Source of the DNA: Clostridioides difficile_D
GTDB lineage: Bacteria; Bacillota; Clostridia; Peptostreptococcales; Peptostreptococcaceae
DNA: 64,000 nucleotides
Direction of reading: 5' to 3'
Assembly (NCBI GenBank): GCA_945861085.1
Contig: OX244046.1
Span: forward strand, 1,488,001-1,552,000
This document shows, piece after piece, positions 33,409 through 42,469 of this stretch (position 1 is the first letter of the stretch; the number at the start of each line of letters is the position of its first letter). The notes beneath the pieces are model-generated. The model searched no databases. It was given only the letters and a program-made list of their open reading frames with translations, and had not been told where the DNA came from. A program made the position numbers and the translations under genes.

Positions 33409-35199
33409 ATGAATGATATAAAAGACATTATTGAAGAAATAAAAGCTAGATGCGATATAGCAAGTGTAATATCTGAATATATGAATATAAAACAATCTGG
33501 AGTTAATTACAAAGGATTATGCCCATTTCATGGCGAAAAGACACCATCTTTTTATATAAATACATCAAAACAAATTTATAAGTGTTTTGGTTGTGGTGAA
33601 GGTGGAGATGTGATAAATTTTGTCATGAAAATGGAAAATTTAGATTTTATGGATGCTGTAAAAATTCTAGCAAATAAATGCGGTATAGAAATTAATACTA
33701 ACATGAATGAAGAAACTAGAATTAAAATAGAAAAATCTAAAAAATTTCAAGATATTCACACAGAAGCAGCTAGATTTTATCTTTCAAACTTGTTGGGAAG
33801 TAAAAATCTTGGGTATGAATATTTAAGAATAAGAGGACTAGATGATAAAATTATTAAGAAATTTGGTTTAGGATTTTCTTTGGATTCATGGAATTCTCTT
33901 ATGAACACTCTAATCAGTAAAGGATATAAAAAACAAGATTTATTGGAGTGTGGTCTAATTGCAAAAAATAGAGATGGAACTAATTGCTATGATAAATTTA
34001 GAAATAGAGTTATGTTTCCTATATTCGACTATAGAGGAAACATAATAGGATTTGGAGGAAGAGTATTGGATGATTCTTTGCCAAAATACTTAAATTCTCC
34101 AGATACATTAATTTTTAATAAAAAACAGAACTTATATGGATTAAATTTTGCTAGAAAAAATTTAGAGAGTAAAAGTATAGTTTTAGTTGAAGGGTATATG
34201 GATTTAATTTCGCTTTATCAGTATGGTATAAGAAATGTAGTAGCAACCCTTGGAACAGCCTTGACTGAACAACAAGGCATTTTAATAAAGAGATATGCGG
34301 ACACTGCTATTATATCTTATGATTCTGATGAAGCAGGAATAAAAGCGACTTTAAGAGCTATAGATATACTTACTAAATTAGGTATCAATGTAAAAGTGTT
34401 GGATTTAAAAGATGCTAAAGACCCAGATGAATTTGTAAGAAAATATGGACTTAGTGATTATAAAAAAGCTATGGATGTTTCTACTCACTACATAAAATAT
34501 AAAATAGATCATCTTAAAAAAGAATTTAACATTCAAAAAGATGAAGAACGAGTGAAGTTCGCAAAAGAAGCTTCTAAAATTATAAAACAATTGACAAGTC
34601 CTGTTGAAATTGATTTTTATACAAAGTATTTAAGCAATCAAATAGATATTAATGTCGAGTCTATAAAGAGAGAAATCTATGGTAAAAATTATAATAAGCT
34701 GTATAATAACAAAAATCAAAAAAAAGTAGAAGAAAAAGTAATTGAGAAAGTCGAAGTTAGACAAGACGGAAAACAATTAGTTGAAGAAACTCTAATAAAA
34801 ATAATGTTAGAAGATAAAAAAATTAGAGAAATAGCCTTACTTAAAGTAGAAGAAAGTGATTTTTTATTGAAAGAAAGTAAAGAAATTTTAAATTACATGA
34901 TTAAAAATCAAGAATTGGACAAAATAACTATTGACAAATTGAAAAGTTTAAACATATCCGAAGAATACTTAAAAGAATTAAATTCAATTTCTTTGAATAG
35001 TATAAACTTAGAGAACACAAAGGAAATAGAAGGAATAATAACAAATATCAGAAAAAACTCATTAGAAGAGCGAATTAATAGCTTGTTGAAAGAACAACAA
35101 GAATTAGAAAATAATAATGATATGAAAGAGGTAGATGGTAGAGTTATGGAAATTGCTTTAAAAATAGTTGAGATAAATAAAATTTTAAAGAGCTTGTAG
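33409..35199 (+). CDS. dnaG: DNA primase
   Basis: The product has about 596 residues from the ATG at 33409 behind AGAAGGTG; an ATG 12 codons earlier coincides with the promoter's transcription start. The N-terminal zinc ribbon is CPFHGEKTPSF, then IYKCFGCGEGGDVINF (Cys-His-Cys-Cys). The catalytic core includes YLRIRGLDDKIIKKFGLG and a TOPRIM domain (VLVEGYMDLISLYQYG, ISYDSDEAG, DAKDPDEF). The C-terminal ~150 residues form the helicase-binding domain. It makes primers for replication and lies in the classic pair with the sigma factor gene, 17 bases downstream. Confidence 0.97.
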   Translation: MNDIKDIIEEIKARCDIASVISEYMNIKQSGVNYKGLCPFHGEKTPSFYINTSKQIYKCFGCGEGGDVINFVMKMENLDFMDAVKILANKCGIEINTNMNEETRIKIEKSKKFQDIHTEAARFYLSNLLGSKNLGYEYLRIRGLDDKIIKKFGLGFSLDSWNSLMNTLISKGYKKQDLLECGLIAKNRDGTNCYDKFRNRVMFPIFDYRGNIIGFGGRVLDDSLPKYLNSPDTLIFNKKQNLYGLNFARKNLESKSIVLVEGYMDLISLYQYGIRNVVATLGTALTEQQGILIKRYADTAIISYDSDEAGIKATLRAIDILTKLGINVKVLDLKDAKDPDEFVRKYGLSDYKKAMDVSTHYIKYKIDHLKKEFNIQKDEERVKFAKEASKIIKQLTSPVEIDFYTKYLSNQIDINVESIKREIYGKNYNKLYNNKNQKKVEEKVIEKVEVRQDGKQLVEETLIKIMLEDKKIREIALLKVEESDFLLKESKEILNYMIKNQELDKITIDKLKSLNISEEYLKELNSISLNSINLENTKEIEGIITNIRKNSLEERINSLLKEQQELENNNDMKEVDGRVMEIALKIVEINKILKSL

Positions 35200-35216
35200 A
35201 GAAAGGAGGTTTGAGT

Positions 35217-36383
35217 GTGGAAAATAAATCGAATAAAAAAGAGTTAAAAAAGGTTACTGCTAAGACATTAATAGAAAAAGGAAAAAAGCAAGGTTCTCTT
35301 ACACTTGCAGAGATAATGGAAGCTTTTTCGGAGACAGAACTTGATAAGGATCAAGTAGAAAATCTTTATGAGACTTTAGGGAATCTGGGAATAGAAATAA
35401 CAGAAACAAAAAATTATAAAGCTGATATAGATTTTTCGGTTGCTGATGACGATTTAAGTATGAGTCACTTAGACGAAGATGCAGAAGCAATTTCACATGA
35501 CGACTCTTCTGCAATAGAAATAGAAACTGTGGACTTATCTTTACCAAAAGGGATAAGTATAGATGACCCTGTCAGAATGTACTTAAAAGAAATAGGAAAA
35601 ATTCCTCTACTTAAACCACATGAAGAAGTAGAATTTGCTAGAAGAATGCACGAAGGCGATGAGATAGCAAAACAAAGATTAGTTGAGGCAAACTTAAGAC
35701 TAGTTGTAAGTATAGCAAAAAGATATGTAGGAAGAGGTATGCTTTTTTTAGATTTAATACAAGAGGGAAATTTAGGTCTTATAAAAGCAGTCGAAAAATT
35801 TGACTATACAAAGGGATATAAGTTTAGTACTTACGCAACATGGTGGATAAGACAAGCTATAACACGTGCTATTGCAGACCAAGCTAGAACTATAAGAATA
35901 CCAGTTCATATGGTAGAGACTATAAATAAATTAATAAGAGTATCAAGACAACTACTTCAAGAACTTGGAAGAGATCCAAAACCAGAAGAAATTGCAAAAG
36001 AAATGGAAATGACAGAAGATAAAGTAAGAGAAATAATGAAAATAGCTCAAGACCCTGTATCTTTAGAAACTCCAATAGGAGAAGAAGAGGATAGCCATTT
36101 AGGTGATTTTATTCCAGATGATGATGCTCCAGCCCCAGCAGAGGCAGCAGCATATTCTTTATTAAAAGAGCAAATAGAGGATGTACTTGGCTCATTAAAT
36201 GATAGAGAGCAAAAAGTATTAAAACTTAGATTTGGTCTTGAGGATGGTAGAGCTAGAACTCTTGAAGAAGTTGGAAAAGAGTTCGATGTAACTAGGGAAA
36301 GAATAAGACAAATAGAAGCAAAAGCACTAAGAAAATTAAGACATCCAAGTAGATCAAAAAAACTTAGAGATTATTTAGATTAA
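35217..36383 (+). CDS. sigA: Principal RNA polymerase sigma factor (sigma-70/SigA)
   Basis: The product has about 388 residues from the GTG at 35217, 7 bases after AAAGGAGG; a TTG two codons earlier is closer than normal. Region 1.1 is at about 15-70 and region 1.2 at DPVRMYLKEIGKIPLL. Region 2 has LRLVVSIAKRYVGRGMLFLDLIQEGNLGLIKAVEKFDY and STYATWWIRQAITRAIADQ. Region 3 and region 4 follow (LEEVGKEFDVTRERIRQIEAKALRKLRHP). It directs transcription of housekeeping genes. All core regions are intact. A strong terminator ends the dnaG-sigA unit. Confidence 0.98.
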   Translation: MENKSNKKELKKVTAKTLIEKGKKQGSLTLAEIMEAFSETELDKDQVENLYETLGNLGIEITETKNYKADIDFSVADDDLSMSHLDEDAEAISHDDSSAIEIETVDLSLPKGISIDDPVRMYLKEIGKIPLLKPHEEVEFARRMHEGDEIAKQRLVEANLRLVVSIAKRYVGRGMLFLDLIQEGNLGLIKAVEKFDYTKGYKFSTYATWWIRQAITRAIADQARTIRIPVHMVETINKLIRVSRQLLQELGRDPKPEEIAKEMEMTEDKVREIMKIAQDPVSLETPIGEEEDSHLGDFIPDDDAPAPAEAAAYSLLKEQIEDVLGSLNDREQKVLKLRFGLEDGRARTLEEVGKEFDVTRERIRQIEAKALRKLRHPSRSKKLRDYLD

Positions 36384-36415
36384 AAAGATACATCATTAAT
36401 GTTTTTGTGATAAAG

Positions 36416-36448
36416 GCCATGAGATAAGTGATATCTCATGGCTATTTT
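36416..36448 (+). terminator. Intrinsic terminator after sigA
   Basis: The 11-bp perfect stem GCCATGAGATA / TATCTCATGGC, 5-base loop, then TATTTT. Confidence 0.9.
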
Positions 36449-36547
36449 GTAGTAAAGATTTAATTTTATTTTTGTAGTTATTTTAGTTTAGTGCCTATAA
36501 CTTGGACTAAATTCTATAAATAAAGGGAATTGAAAGGAGAATTATAT

Positions 36548-37237
36548 TTGAAATTAACAGATAGATTATTGAAAATAGCATCATTAGTGACAGATGGTAA
36601 AAAAATAGCTGACATAGGAACGGACCATGGATACATACCAGTATATTTGTTAAAAAAGGGCAGAGTACCATTTGCAGTGTTGGCGGATGTTAATAAAGGA
36701 CCTCTTGACAATGCACGTAAAGAAGTCATACAGAACAATTTTTTAGATAAAGTTGATTTACGATTGGGTTCTGGTATAGAGATTCTTGAAATAGGAGAAG
36801 TAGAAGAAATAATAATTGCTGGTATGGGTGGAATCCTAATAAGTGAGCTTCTTGAAGCTAAAAAAGAAGTAGCACATAGTGTAGAAAAATTAATACTACA
36901 GCCTATGCAAGCACAAGAGGAACTTAGACGTTACCTTTTAAACAACGGTTATGAAATTTTAGAAGAAGTTTTAGTGAGAGAAGATTTTAGAATATATGAA
37001 ATAATAGTTGCCAAATATACAGGTAAAAATACTATAATAGAAGATGAGATATATTATGAAGTTGGAATAAAACTTTTAGAAGATAAAGACTCTCTTTTTA
37101 ACGATTTTATAGAAAAAAAGATAAGGACATATAGTTCTATAGTTAGTAAGCTAGAAGGAAAAAATGGGGAATCGATAGATAAGAAGAGAGAAGAAAGTGA
37201 AGTTGCAATAAAAAAACTTGAAAATTTAATAAAATAA
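36548..37237 (+). CDS. trmK: tRNA (adenine22-N1)-methyltransferase
   Basis: The product has about 229 residues from the TTG at 36548, 7 bases after AAAGGAGA; a TTG six codons earlier would overlap that site. The Rossmann SAM-binding motif is IADIGTDHGYIPVYLLKKG (about 20-38). The family signatures are VLADVNKGPLDNARKE and IIIAGMGGILISELLEA, then LILQPMQAQEELRRYL. A C-terminal coiled helix pair follows at about 160-229. It methylates A22 in some tRNAs. The gene sits directly after sigA and before the Nif3-like gene, the same order as in other Firmicutes. Confidence 0.93.
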   Translation: MKLTDRLLKIASLVTDGKKIADIGTDHGYIPVYLLKKGRVPFAVLADVNKGPLDNARKEVIQNNFLDKVDLRLGSGIEILEIGEVEEIIIAGMGGILISELLEAKKEVAHSVEKLILQPMQAQEELRRYLLNNGYEILEEVLVREDFRIYEIIVAKYTGKNTIIEDEIYYEVGIKLLEDKDSLFNDFIEKKIRTYSSIVSKLEGKNGESIDKKREESEVAIKKLENLIK

Positions 37238-37250
37238 ATTGGAGGTATAT

Positions 37251-38348
37251 ATGCTATTAAAGAGTCTAACTAGAAAAATTGAAAAAAAGTATCCTCTAAA
37301 CTTAGCTGAGGATTGGGACAATGTAGGTCTTATAGTTGGAGATTTTGATATGGATGTAAAAAAGGTATTAGTGTCTTTGGAAGCTAATGAAGATGTTATT
37401 GATGAAGCTATATCCAAAAACATAGATTTAATTGTGACACATCACCCTTTTATATTTGGAAAAATTAATAAGATTAATAGTGCAGACTTAAAAGGTAGGC
37501 TTATACAAAAACTTATTAAAAATGATATATCACTTTATTCTATGCATACCAATTTTGATATAGCATTTGATGGTCTAAATGACTATTTTATGGAAATTAT
37601 GGAATTTGGTAACTCAAAAGTTTTAGATGTAACTGAAAGCGAGAATTTATACAAACTAGCAGTGTATGTTCCATGCAACTATTCAGATGAACTTAGAAAG
37701 GTTTTAAGCAATTCAGGAGCAGGTCATATAGGAAATTATAGTGATTGTACGTTTTCAATAGAAGGTGAAGGACAATTTAAGCCATTAGAAGGCTCTAATC
37801 CGTTTCTTGGAAGCGTAAATGATATAGAAATTGTAAATGAGGTTAAAATTGAAACTGTGGTACCACAGAAGCTTTTAGGCGGGGTAATAAGTTCTATGTT
37901 GGATGCACATCCTTATGAAGAAGTTGCGTATGATTTGTACAAACTAGAAAATAAAGGGAAGACATTTGGTCTAGGAAGAATAAGTAGACTTGATGAAAGT
38001 ATGACATTAGAAAATCTTTCAAATAAAATAAAAGAAAAATTAAATATGAAGCATATCAGAGTGGTGGGAAATCTCAATACAAATATAACAAAAGTCGCTG
38101 TCGTAACAGGAGCTGGTTCAGAGTTTGTAAAAAAAGCTAAAAGACAGGGAGCAGAAGTTTTAATAACTGGTGATGTAAAGTATCATGAAGCACAAGATGC
38201 ACTTGATATTGGAATGTGTATAGTGGATTGTGGTCATTTTGATACAGAAGATATATTTAAGAATGTTATGAAGAGATTTTTGGATGAATTTAGTGAAATT
38301 GAAGTAATAAAAAGTGATATATATTTAAATCCATTTAGTATAATATAG
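37251..38348 (+). CDS. Nif3-like dinuclear metal-center protein (YqfO type)
   Basis: The product has about 365 residues from the ATG at 37251 behind TTGGAGG. Nif3 motifs are LAEDWDNVGLIVGD (about 17-30), IVTHHPFIFGKIN (metal-binding His pair, about 62-74), YSMHTNFD (about 94-101) and ITGDVKYHEAQDALDIG, then VDCGHFDTED near the C-terminus. An inserted domain of ~120 residues (YKLAVYVPCNYSDELRKVL onward, a CutA/PII-like fold) is typical of the longer Firmicutes forms. The family is reported as a possible GTP cyclohydrolase type 1 homolog, but its function is unsettled. It is 13 bases from trmK. Confidence 0.92.
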   Translation: MLLKSLTRKIEKKYPLNLAEDWDNVGLIVGDFDMDVKKVLVSLEANEDVIDEAISKNIDLIVTHHPFIFGKINKINSADLKGRLIQKLIKNDISLYSMHTNFDIAFDGLNDYFMEIMEFGNSKVLDVTESENLYKLAVYVPCNYSDELRKVLSNSGAGHIGNYSDCTFSIEGEGQFKPLEGSNPFLGSVNDIEIVNEVKIETVVPQKLLGGVISSMLDAHPYEEVAYDLYKLENKGKTFGLGRISRLDESMTLENLSNKIKEKLNMKHIRVVGNLNTNITKVAVVTGAGSEFVKKAKRQGAEVLITGDVKYHEAQDALDIGMCIVDCGHFDTEDIFKNVMKRFLDEFSEIEVIKSDIYLNPFSII

Positions 38349-38411
38349 TAGTATTTGATTATAAAAATACTACTATAAAAAATAAATTTGAATTTAATCA
38401 GGGGGATAAAG

Positions 38412-38984
38412 ATGAAAGCAGCAGTAATTTTTCATAGTGTTTGTGGGAGTACATATTTATTAGCGAGAGAGTATAAAAAAGTACTTGAAGAAATGAGTAT
38501 AGATGTAGATATATTTAAAGTAAGTGATGAAGTTGCAAAAACACTTCCTCAATATTATTTAATAAATTCTAAAGAATATAAAGATGAGTTTGAAAGTATA
38601 AATGTAATTAAGTCTGGAAAAGAGCTACTAGATTATGATGCTATATTTATAGGGTCACCAACTTATTATGGAAATGTATCTGGGCAAATTAAGATGTTTA
38701 TGGATAGTTTTTCTGATATTTGGGTAGGAGCTCCCTTAAGTGGGAAAATATTTGGTTGCTTTGCTACAGCAGGTTCACAACATGGAGGAGGAGAGCTAGC
38801 TTTACAAGCAATGAATATATTTGCCCAACATATGGGAATGACTCTTTTGTCAGTTCCATGTACAGTAAGAGGAGGTCATCCAGCCTATGGAATACTTCAT
38901 ATAGCAGGAGATAATTCTGATATAAGACCAAGTGATGATGTTAAGTTGGGTATAAAAGATTACCTAAAAAGACTTAATATATAA
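38412..38984 (+). CDS. Flavodoxin-fold (NADPH-dependent FMN reductase-like) protein
   Basis: The product has about 190 residues from the ATG at 38412 behind AGGGGGATAAAG; a TTG 8 codons earlier lacks a site. The flavin phosphate loop is IFHSVCGSTYLLAREYKK (about 5-22), followed by YDAIFIGSPTYYGNVSGQIKMFMD (about 76-99) and a GCFATAGSQHGGGELALQ stretch typical of WrbA-like proteins. It probably binds FMN and acts in redox reactions in the cytoplasm. The gene is convergent with nimB and shares a two-way terminator with it. Confidence 0.88.
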   Translation: MKAAVIFHSVCGSTYLLAREYKKVLEEMSIDVDIFKVSDEVAKTLPQYYLINSKEYKDEFESINVIKSGKELLDYDAIFIGSPTYYGNVSGQIKMFMDSFSDIWVGAPLSGKIFGCFATAGSQHGGGELALQAMNIFAQHMGMTLLSVPCTVRGGHPAYGILHIAGDNSDIRPSDDVKLGIKDYLKRLNI

Positions 38985-38997
38985 AAATATCAAATAA

Positions 38998-39037
38998 AAA
39001 TACCTAAAAGTGGCTGTATAGATACTTTTAGGTATTT
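38998..39037. terminator. Two-way terminator between the flavodoxin-like gene and nimB
   Basis: The 14-bp stem AAATACCTAAAAGT / ACTTTTAGGTATTT with a 12-base loop, T on both strands. Confidence 0.85.
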
Positions 39038-39047
39038 TAGTATGTGA

Positions 39048-39515
39048 TTATAAACGTGAAGCTTTACCAGAAATATGGTCAATTTCTATTTTAACTACAG
39101 TTGTTAAATTCATATCTTTCTCTATGTATTTCATGCCTTCCTCAAAGAATCCTTTAGAATATTTTTTTATTATTTCTACAAGAGCATTTTTCTTTTCTTC
39201 ATCTTCCACAGTAGAAGCTTTTCCAAATACTATAGCACTAGAATAAGTAGTACTAAATTTGTCAGGGATAACATTTTCATTAGCAACTACTAAAAAAGAA
39301 ACTTTGTTGTTTTTTGATATATTATCTAACTTATGACCATTTCTTGCACAGTGGAAGTAAATAGAATCATTAAAGTACACGTAGTTTACAGCAACTCCAT
39401 AAGGATAGCCATTTTCAGATATAGTGGAAAAAGTACCAAATTCACCATTTTTTAATACTTCTACAGTATTTTCTTTCGTCATTTCTCTCTTTTTCAATCT
39501 CATTTCTCTAAACAT
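39048..39515 (-). CDS. nimB: NimB-type flavin-binding protein (pyridoxamine-oxidase fold)
   Basis: This 155-residue protein is a pyridoxamine 5'-phosphate oxidase-fold member of the nitroimidazole-resistance (Nim) group. Family features are the start MRLKKREMTKENTVEVLKNG, FGTFSTISENGYPYGVAVNYVYFNDSIYFHCARNGHKLDNI (about 27-67) and a final KIEIDHISGKASR. Nim proteins have been reported to reduce nitroimidazoles to amines. In C. difficile a protein of this kind at this place, after trmK, nif3 and flavodoxin genes, is called NimB; promoter changes raising its expression are linked to heme-dependent metronidazole resistance (from memory). The ATG follows AAAGGATG. The coding frame is intact. Confidence 0.88.
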   Translation of the reverse strand: MFREMRLKKREMTKENTVEVLKNGEFGTFSTISENGYPYGVAVNYVYFNDSIYFHCARNGHKLDNISKNNKVSFLVVANENVIPDKFSTTYSSAIVFGKASTVEDEEKKNALVEIIKKYSKGFFEEGMKYIEKDMNLTTVVKIEIDHISGKASRL

Positions 39516-39617
39516 AATATCATCCTTTCTAATTTTAATGTTTAAATTAAATTTTAGAACATTTATAAAGATTATGCTATGCTTTTTATAAATTTTATGG
39601 AAAATAAAAAATTAGAG
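39516..39617 (-). promoter_or_regulatory. nimB upstream region, allele-relevant
   Basis: This is the nimB leader and promoter region, facing the T-box promoter. It contains several AT-rich -10-like hexamers (for example CATAAA or TAATCT on the minus strand) but I cannot pick the true one or state which known allele is present. Confidence 0.4.
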
Positions 39618-39646
39618 TTGACAATTATAAAAATTTAGAATATTAT
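39618..39646 (+). promoter_or_regulatory. Housekeeping promoter of the T-box/trpP unit
   Basis: TTGACA (39618-39623), 17 bases, TATTAT (39641-39646). Predicted start is ~39653, just before the leader. Confidence 0.65.
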
Positions 39647-39652
39647 AATATC

Positions 39653-39950
39653 AATAGCAAATTAAAAATCCTATGACAAGGAAGAGTAATTATGTTTAGC
39701 TTCAACATAGAGAGCTGAGGATGGTGGAATCTTAGCAAGAAGGAATATAGTGAATGGACCTTGGAGGAGTAAATTGAAATCATATTATTATGAGAGTAGA
39801 CTTTATCGTCAGTCGCACGTTACAGCGAATAGGGTATGTAAGTACCTGATAATGAGATATATAAGAATTGAACTTTAGGTTTATTTTTATATAATTTAGG
39901 TGGCAACGCGGATAATCTCCGTCCTATTAATTTAGGACGGAGTTTTTTAT
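39653..39950 (+). promoter_or_regulatory. Tryptophan-specific T-box leader
   Basis: The leader has the stem I AGAGAGCTGAGGATGGTGG stretch (from 39709), a specifier loop GAATGGACCTTGGAG with codon TGG (Trp) at 39755-39757, and the antiterminator T-box AGGTGGCAACGCGG (about 39898-39911). An intrinsic terminator (CTCCGTCCT / AGGACGGAG, then TTTTTT; 39917-39948) ends it. The T-box base after TGG is C, which pairs with a G discriminator base, as in bacterial tRNA-Trp. Uncharged tRNA-Trp would stabilise the antiterminator and let trpP be read. Confidence 0.93.
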
Positions 39951-40096
39951 TTTAAAAAATTTTAAAGAGAGAATATATAATTTGAGATAAAAGGTGGTGA
40001 AAGAGATGTTATGAACTCTAAAGAGTAAAGAGAATGATTTAAAGAATTGGCAAAAAAATAAAATGAATATTAAACAAATTAGGGGGAATTATTACA
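39951..40096 (+). other. Segment between the T-box terminator and trpP
   Basis: About 145 bases. A GGTGGTG site is followed by very short frames (for example ATG AAC TCT AAA GAG TAA at 40011), possibly leftovers of a gene or a leader peptide. The real trpP site AGGGGGAAT lies just upstream of 40097. Confidence 0.3.
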
Positions 40097-40648
40097 ATGA
40101 AAACAAATACAAAAAAATTAACTTTAAATGCAATACTTTTAGCTATGGGTTTATTAATACATCAACTTACACCTGCTATAGGACTTCCAATGCAACCAGA
40201 TATATCTCTAGCAATGATGTTTATAATAATGATATTAAATAAAGATGATTATAAGATTTGTCTAGTAGCAGGAATTGTGACAGGAATATTTGCAGCACTA
40301 ACAACTAAATTTCCAGGTGGTCAAGTTCCAAATATACTTGATAAAACGATTACAATAAATATAATGTTCATGGTAATGTATGTAATTTATAAATTACCAT
40401 TTATGAAAAATTTGAGTAACAAAAAGCAAGATTTAATAGTAGCTACAATAATATTTCCAATAGGTACTATTGTTAGTGGAACTACATTTTTACTAGTTGC
40501 TGAGGCAATGGTAGGTCTTCCTGGAGGTTCATTTATAGCATTATTTATGGTTGCAGTAGCACCAGCAATACTAATAAATTTAATAGCTGGTTTACTGTTA
40601 TTTAAGGTAGTAAGTATGTCTATAAGAAGGGTAAGTTATCAAGGATAA
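40097..40648 (+). CDS. trpP: TrpP-family tryptophan transporter
   Basis: The protein has 183 residues and is almost wholly hydrophobic, with five or six membrane helices. It starts MKTNTKKLTLNAILLAMGLL and has GLPMQPDISLAMMFIIMIL (about 35-53) and LTTKFPGGQVPNILDKT (about 74-90), as in TrpP proteins of Bacillus, which are S-component-like small transporters. The tryptophan T-box directly upstream strongly supports tryptophan as substrate. In B. subtilis the homolog is under the Trp-binding TRAP protein; here control is by tRNA-Trp charging instead. Confidence 0.92.
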   Translation: MKTNTKKLTLNAILLAMGLLIHQLTPAIGLPMQPDISLAMMFIIMILNKDDYKICLVAGIVTGIFAALTTKFPGGQVPNILDKTITINIMFMVMYVIYKLPFMKNLSNKKQDLIVATIIFPIGTIVSGTTFLLVAEAMVGLPGGSFIALFMVAVAPAILINLIAGLLLFKVVSMSIRRVSYQG

Positions 40649-40710
40649 ATGTTATGATTTATAATTATATTATAATAAAATGATATTGTAAAAAATAAAT
40701 AATAAAATAG

Positions 40711-40752
40711 TAAAGAGGTATCAAGTTGAATATAATACTTAATACCTCTTTA
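40711..40752. terminator. Terminator after trpP, usable on both strands
   Basis: Stem AAAGAGGTAT (C) AAGT / ACTT (A) ATACCTCTTT, with a ~10-base loop. Confidence 0.8.
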
Positions 40753-40784
40753 AAATTAAATTATAAAGATGTTAAAGACCTATC

Positions 40785-41261
40785 TTATACATGATAAGGA
40801 GATAATAAAGAATGTATCTTTAAAGTCTCAACTAAACAGCAAAATTTATCCAACAAACAGACAATAAGTGCTTCTTTGTATTTAGGAGGCTTAACAGTAA
40901 GTGGCCACATATGCTTTAAAATTATGTCCGTTTCTTTTTCATTTATTTGAAAAAATAAAGTTGCATTTTTTAGTGCTTCTTTAGGGTGGGTAAATCCATG
41001 TAATCCTTTCCTATCACCTTTGTAATGCCAATCGTAAAGAAAAAAGTCGTGTAGTAAAGCTCCTCTGATAACACTTTTAATATCAACATTTAGGTTTAAT
41101 TTCTTACATAATAGATAACTATAATATGCTACTGATAAACTATGTTCAAGACATGAAACATTGCCATGATGAGGAAATGTTCTCATAAGTTGTACTTTTT
41201 CAGAAGAAAGTATCTCAGAAGCACATTCATTAAAGTATTTGATTTCAGCTTTTGACAACAT
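40785..41261 (-). CDS. HD-domain phosphohydrolase-like protein
   Basis: The product has about 158 residues from the ATG at 41261, 8 bases after GGAGA; an ATG five codons earlier overlaps that site. HD motifs are CLEHSLSVAYYSYLLCKKL (first His, about 40-58), GALLHDFFLYDW (the HD pair, about 72-83), GFTHPKEAL (His) and VCLLDKFCCLVETL (final Asp). These are the metal-binding residues of HD hydrolases. The substrate is unknown; related small clostridial proteins are annotated only as HD-domain proteins. It is a single-gene unit. Confidence 0.85.
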   Translation of the reverse strand: MLSKAEIKYFNECASEILSSEKVQLMRTFPHHGNVSCLEHSLSVAYYSYLLCKKLNLNVDIKSVIRGALLHDFFLYDWHYKGDRKGLHGFTHPKEALKNATLFFQINEKETDIILKHMWPLTVKPPKYKEALIVCLLDKFCCLVETLKIHSLLSPYHV

Positions 41262-41377
41262 TATGCAAATCTCCATTTCTAGTAATATAAATACTATATT
41301 TCAACGATAATATGAAATATTTCTTATCCTACAAAATATAATACCCAATAATACAAGTAAGATACCTTTTATGGTAT

Positions 41378-42469
41378 TTAAAGTAAAAGAGATTTTATTA
41401 GGCTAAACAATGAAAAAATTAAAAGTAAAGCTATAGCAATATATAGTACTTTTCCAAGAGGATTTCCAAAATTTATAGTCCATCCAAGACCAAACCTTTT
41501 ATCAACCATCAATGATGGGTCATTTGGATTATTATATATGATGCCTGCTATCCAATACTTCTCATCTTCTTCTGGAGAATAAGAAGAGTTGGATTTTAAA
41601 TTTGGAGACTTAATATATGTTGCTATCAAATAAAGTATAACTAAAAGCGTTGTAATATTCATAGCAGTTGATAACTTTGTTTTTATTGATAAAAGAGTGG
41701 TAAAAAATTGTATTGTCATTATAATCATCAATATCAAAAACAAATAACCAATTTTATTTAAATATTTAATATTTTCAATTCTACTTTTTTCAATTCTGTT
41801 TGTATCTATCTTAACTCTTGACTTTATGGAGCCAATAGAAGTTATATATAATAAAATCATTAAACAAAAGTCAGTGCCTATTAATTTAAATACATTAAGG
41901 AACGATTTTTCTACAAAAGCATCAGGTGTTCCATTTATACTCCAATGAGTAGCAATTAAGTCTGGCAGTTGATTATAATTAAAGGCTATAAAAATACTCA
42001 TTCCAAAAGTAAACAGTATTGGTATTAAGTACAGTATTTTAAATTTTTTTATCAGTTTATTTTTTTTATTTATAAAATCCATATCCACTATTAATTTTGA
42101 GTCTACATCTATATGACCTAATGTAGAATAAATTTCTGATTTAAGCTTTTTAGCTTTTTTATGGGTATGAATATATAATATACTTTCATACAATAGCAAT
42201 CCTATAATACCAACAAAATAGGAAAGCTCCAATTTATCAAGTGTAAAAACGAGGATAAAAACTAATATAAAGTCTATAACAAGACCTAAAGATAAACGTT
42301 TTTTAAACTCTTTATCCAGCATTATAAAATCAGTATAGTTTTTATGTTCTTGGTCTATATAAACCCCATAAATATGCTTTTTACCTACAAAATAGGGCAT
42401 AAAATAAAATGTAGCATACATCAAAATTAGAACTGGAAATATTGTAAATAAACATTCAATCTTACTCAT
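41378..42469 (-). CDS. DUF1648/DUF5808 multi-pass membrane protein (SdpI-like group)
   Basis: The protein has 363 residues with about seven or eight hydrophobic segments. The DUF1648 signature is YNQLPDLIATHWSINGTPD (about 165-183). The C-terminal region carries KYWIAGIIYNNPNDPSLMVDKRFGLGWTINFGNPLGK (about 305-341), the DUF5808 pattern, then a last membrane helix. Related SdpI proteins give immunity to a killing toxin in Bacillus, but most DUF1648 proteins have no known role. Its start overlaps the end of the GntR regulator gene by 8 bases, so the two form one operon. Confidence 0.85.
   Translation of the reverse strand: MSKIECLFTIFPVLILMYATFYFMPYFVGKKHIYGVYIDQEHKNYTDFIMLDKEFKKRLSLGLVIDFILVFILVFTLDKLELSYFVGIIGLLLYESILYIHTHKKAKKLKSEIYSTLGHIDVDSKLIVDMDFINKKNKLIKKFKILYLIPILFTFGMSIFIAFNYNQLPDLIATHWSINGTPDAFVEKSFLNVFKLIGTDFCLMILLYITSIGSIKSRVKIDTNRIEKSRIENIKYLNKIGYLFLILMIIMTIQFFTTLLSIKTKLSTAMNITTLLVILYLIATYIKSPNLKSNSSYSPEEDEKYWIAGIIYNNPNDPSLMVDKRFGLGWTINFGNPLGKVLYIAIALLLIFSLFSLIKSLLL

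Noticed and set aside
39951..40096. Remnant of a tryptophanyl-tRNA synthetase gene between T-box and trpP
   Set aside because: The short frames show no synthetase motif; the stretch is too small and too AT-rich to assign.
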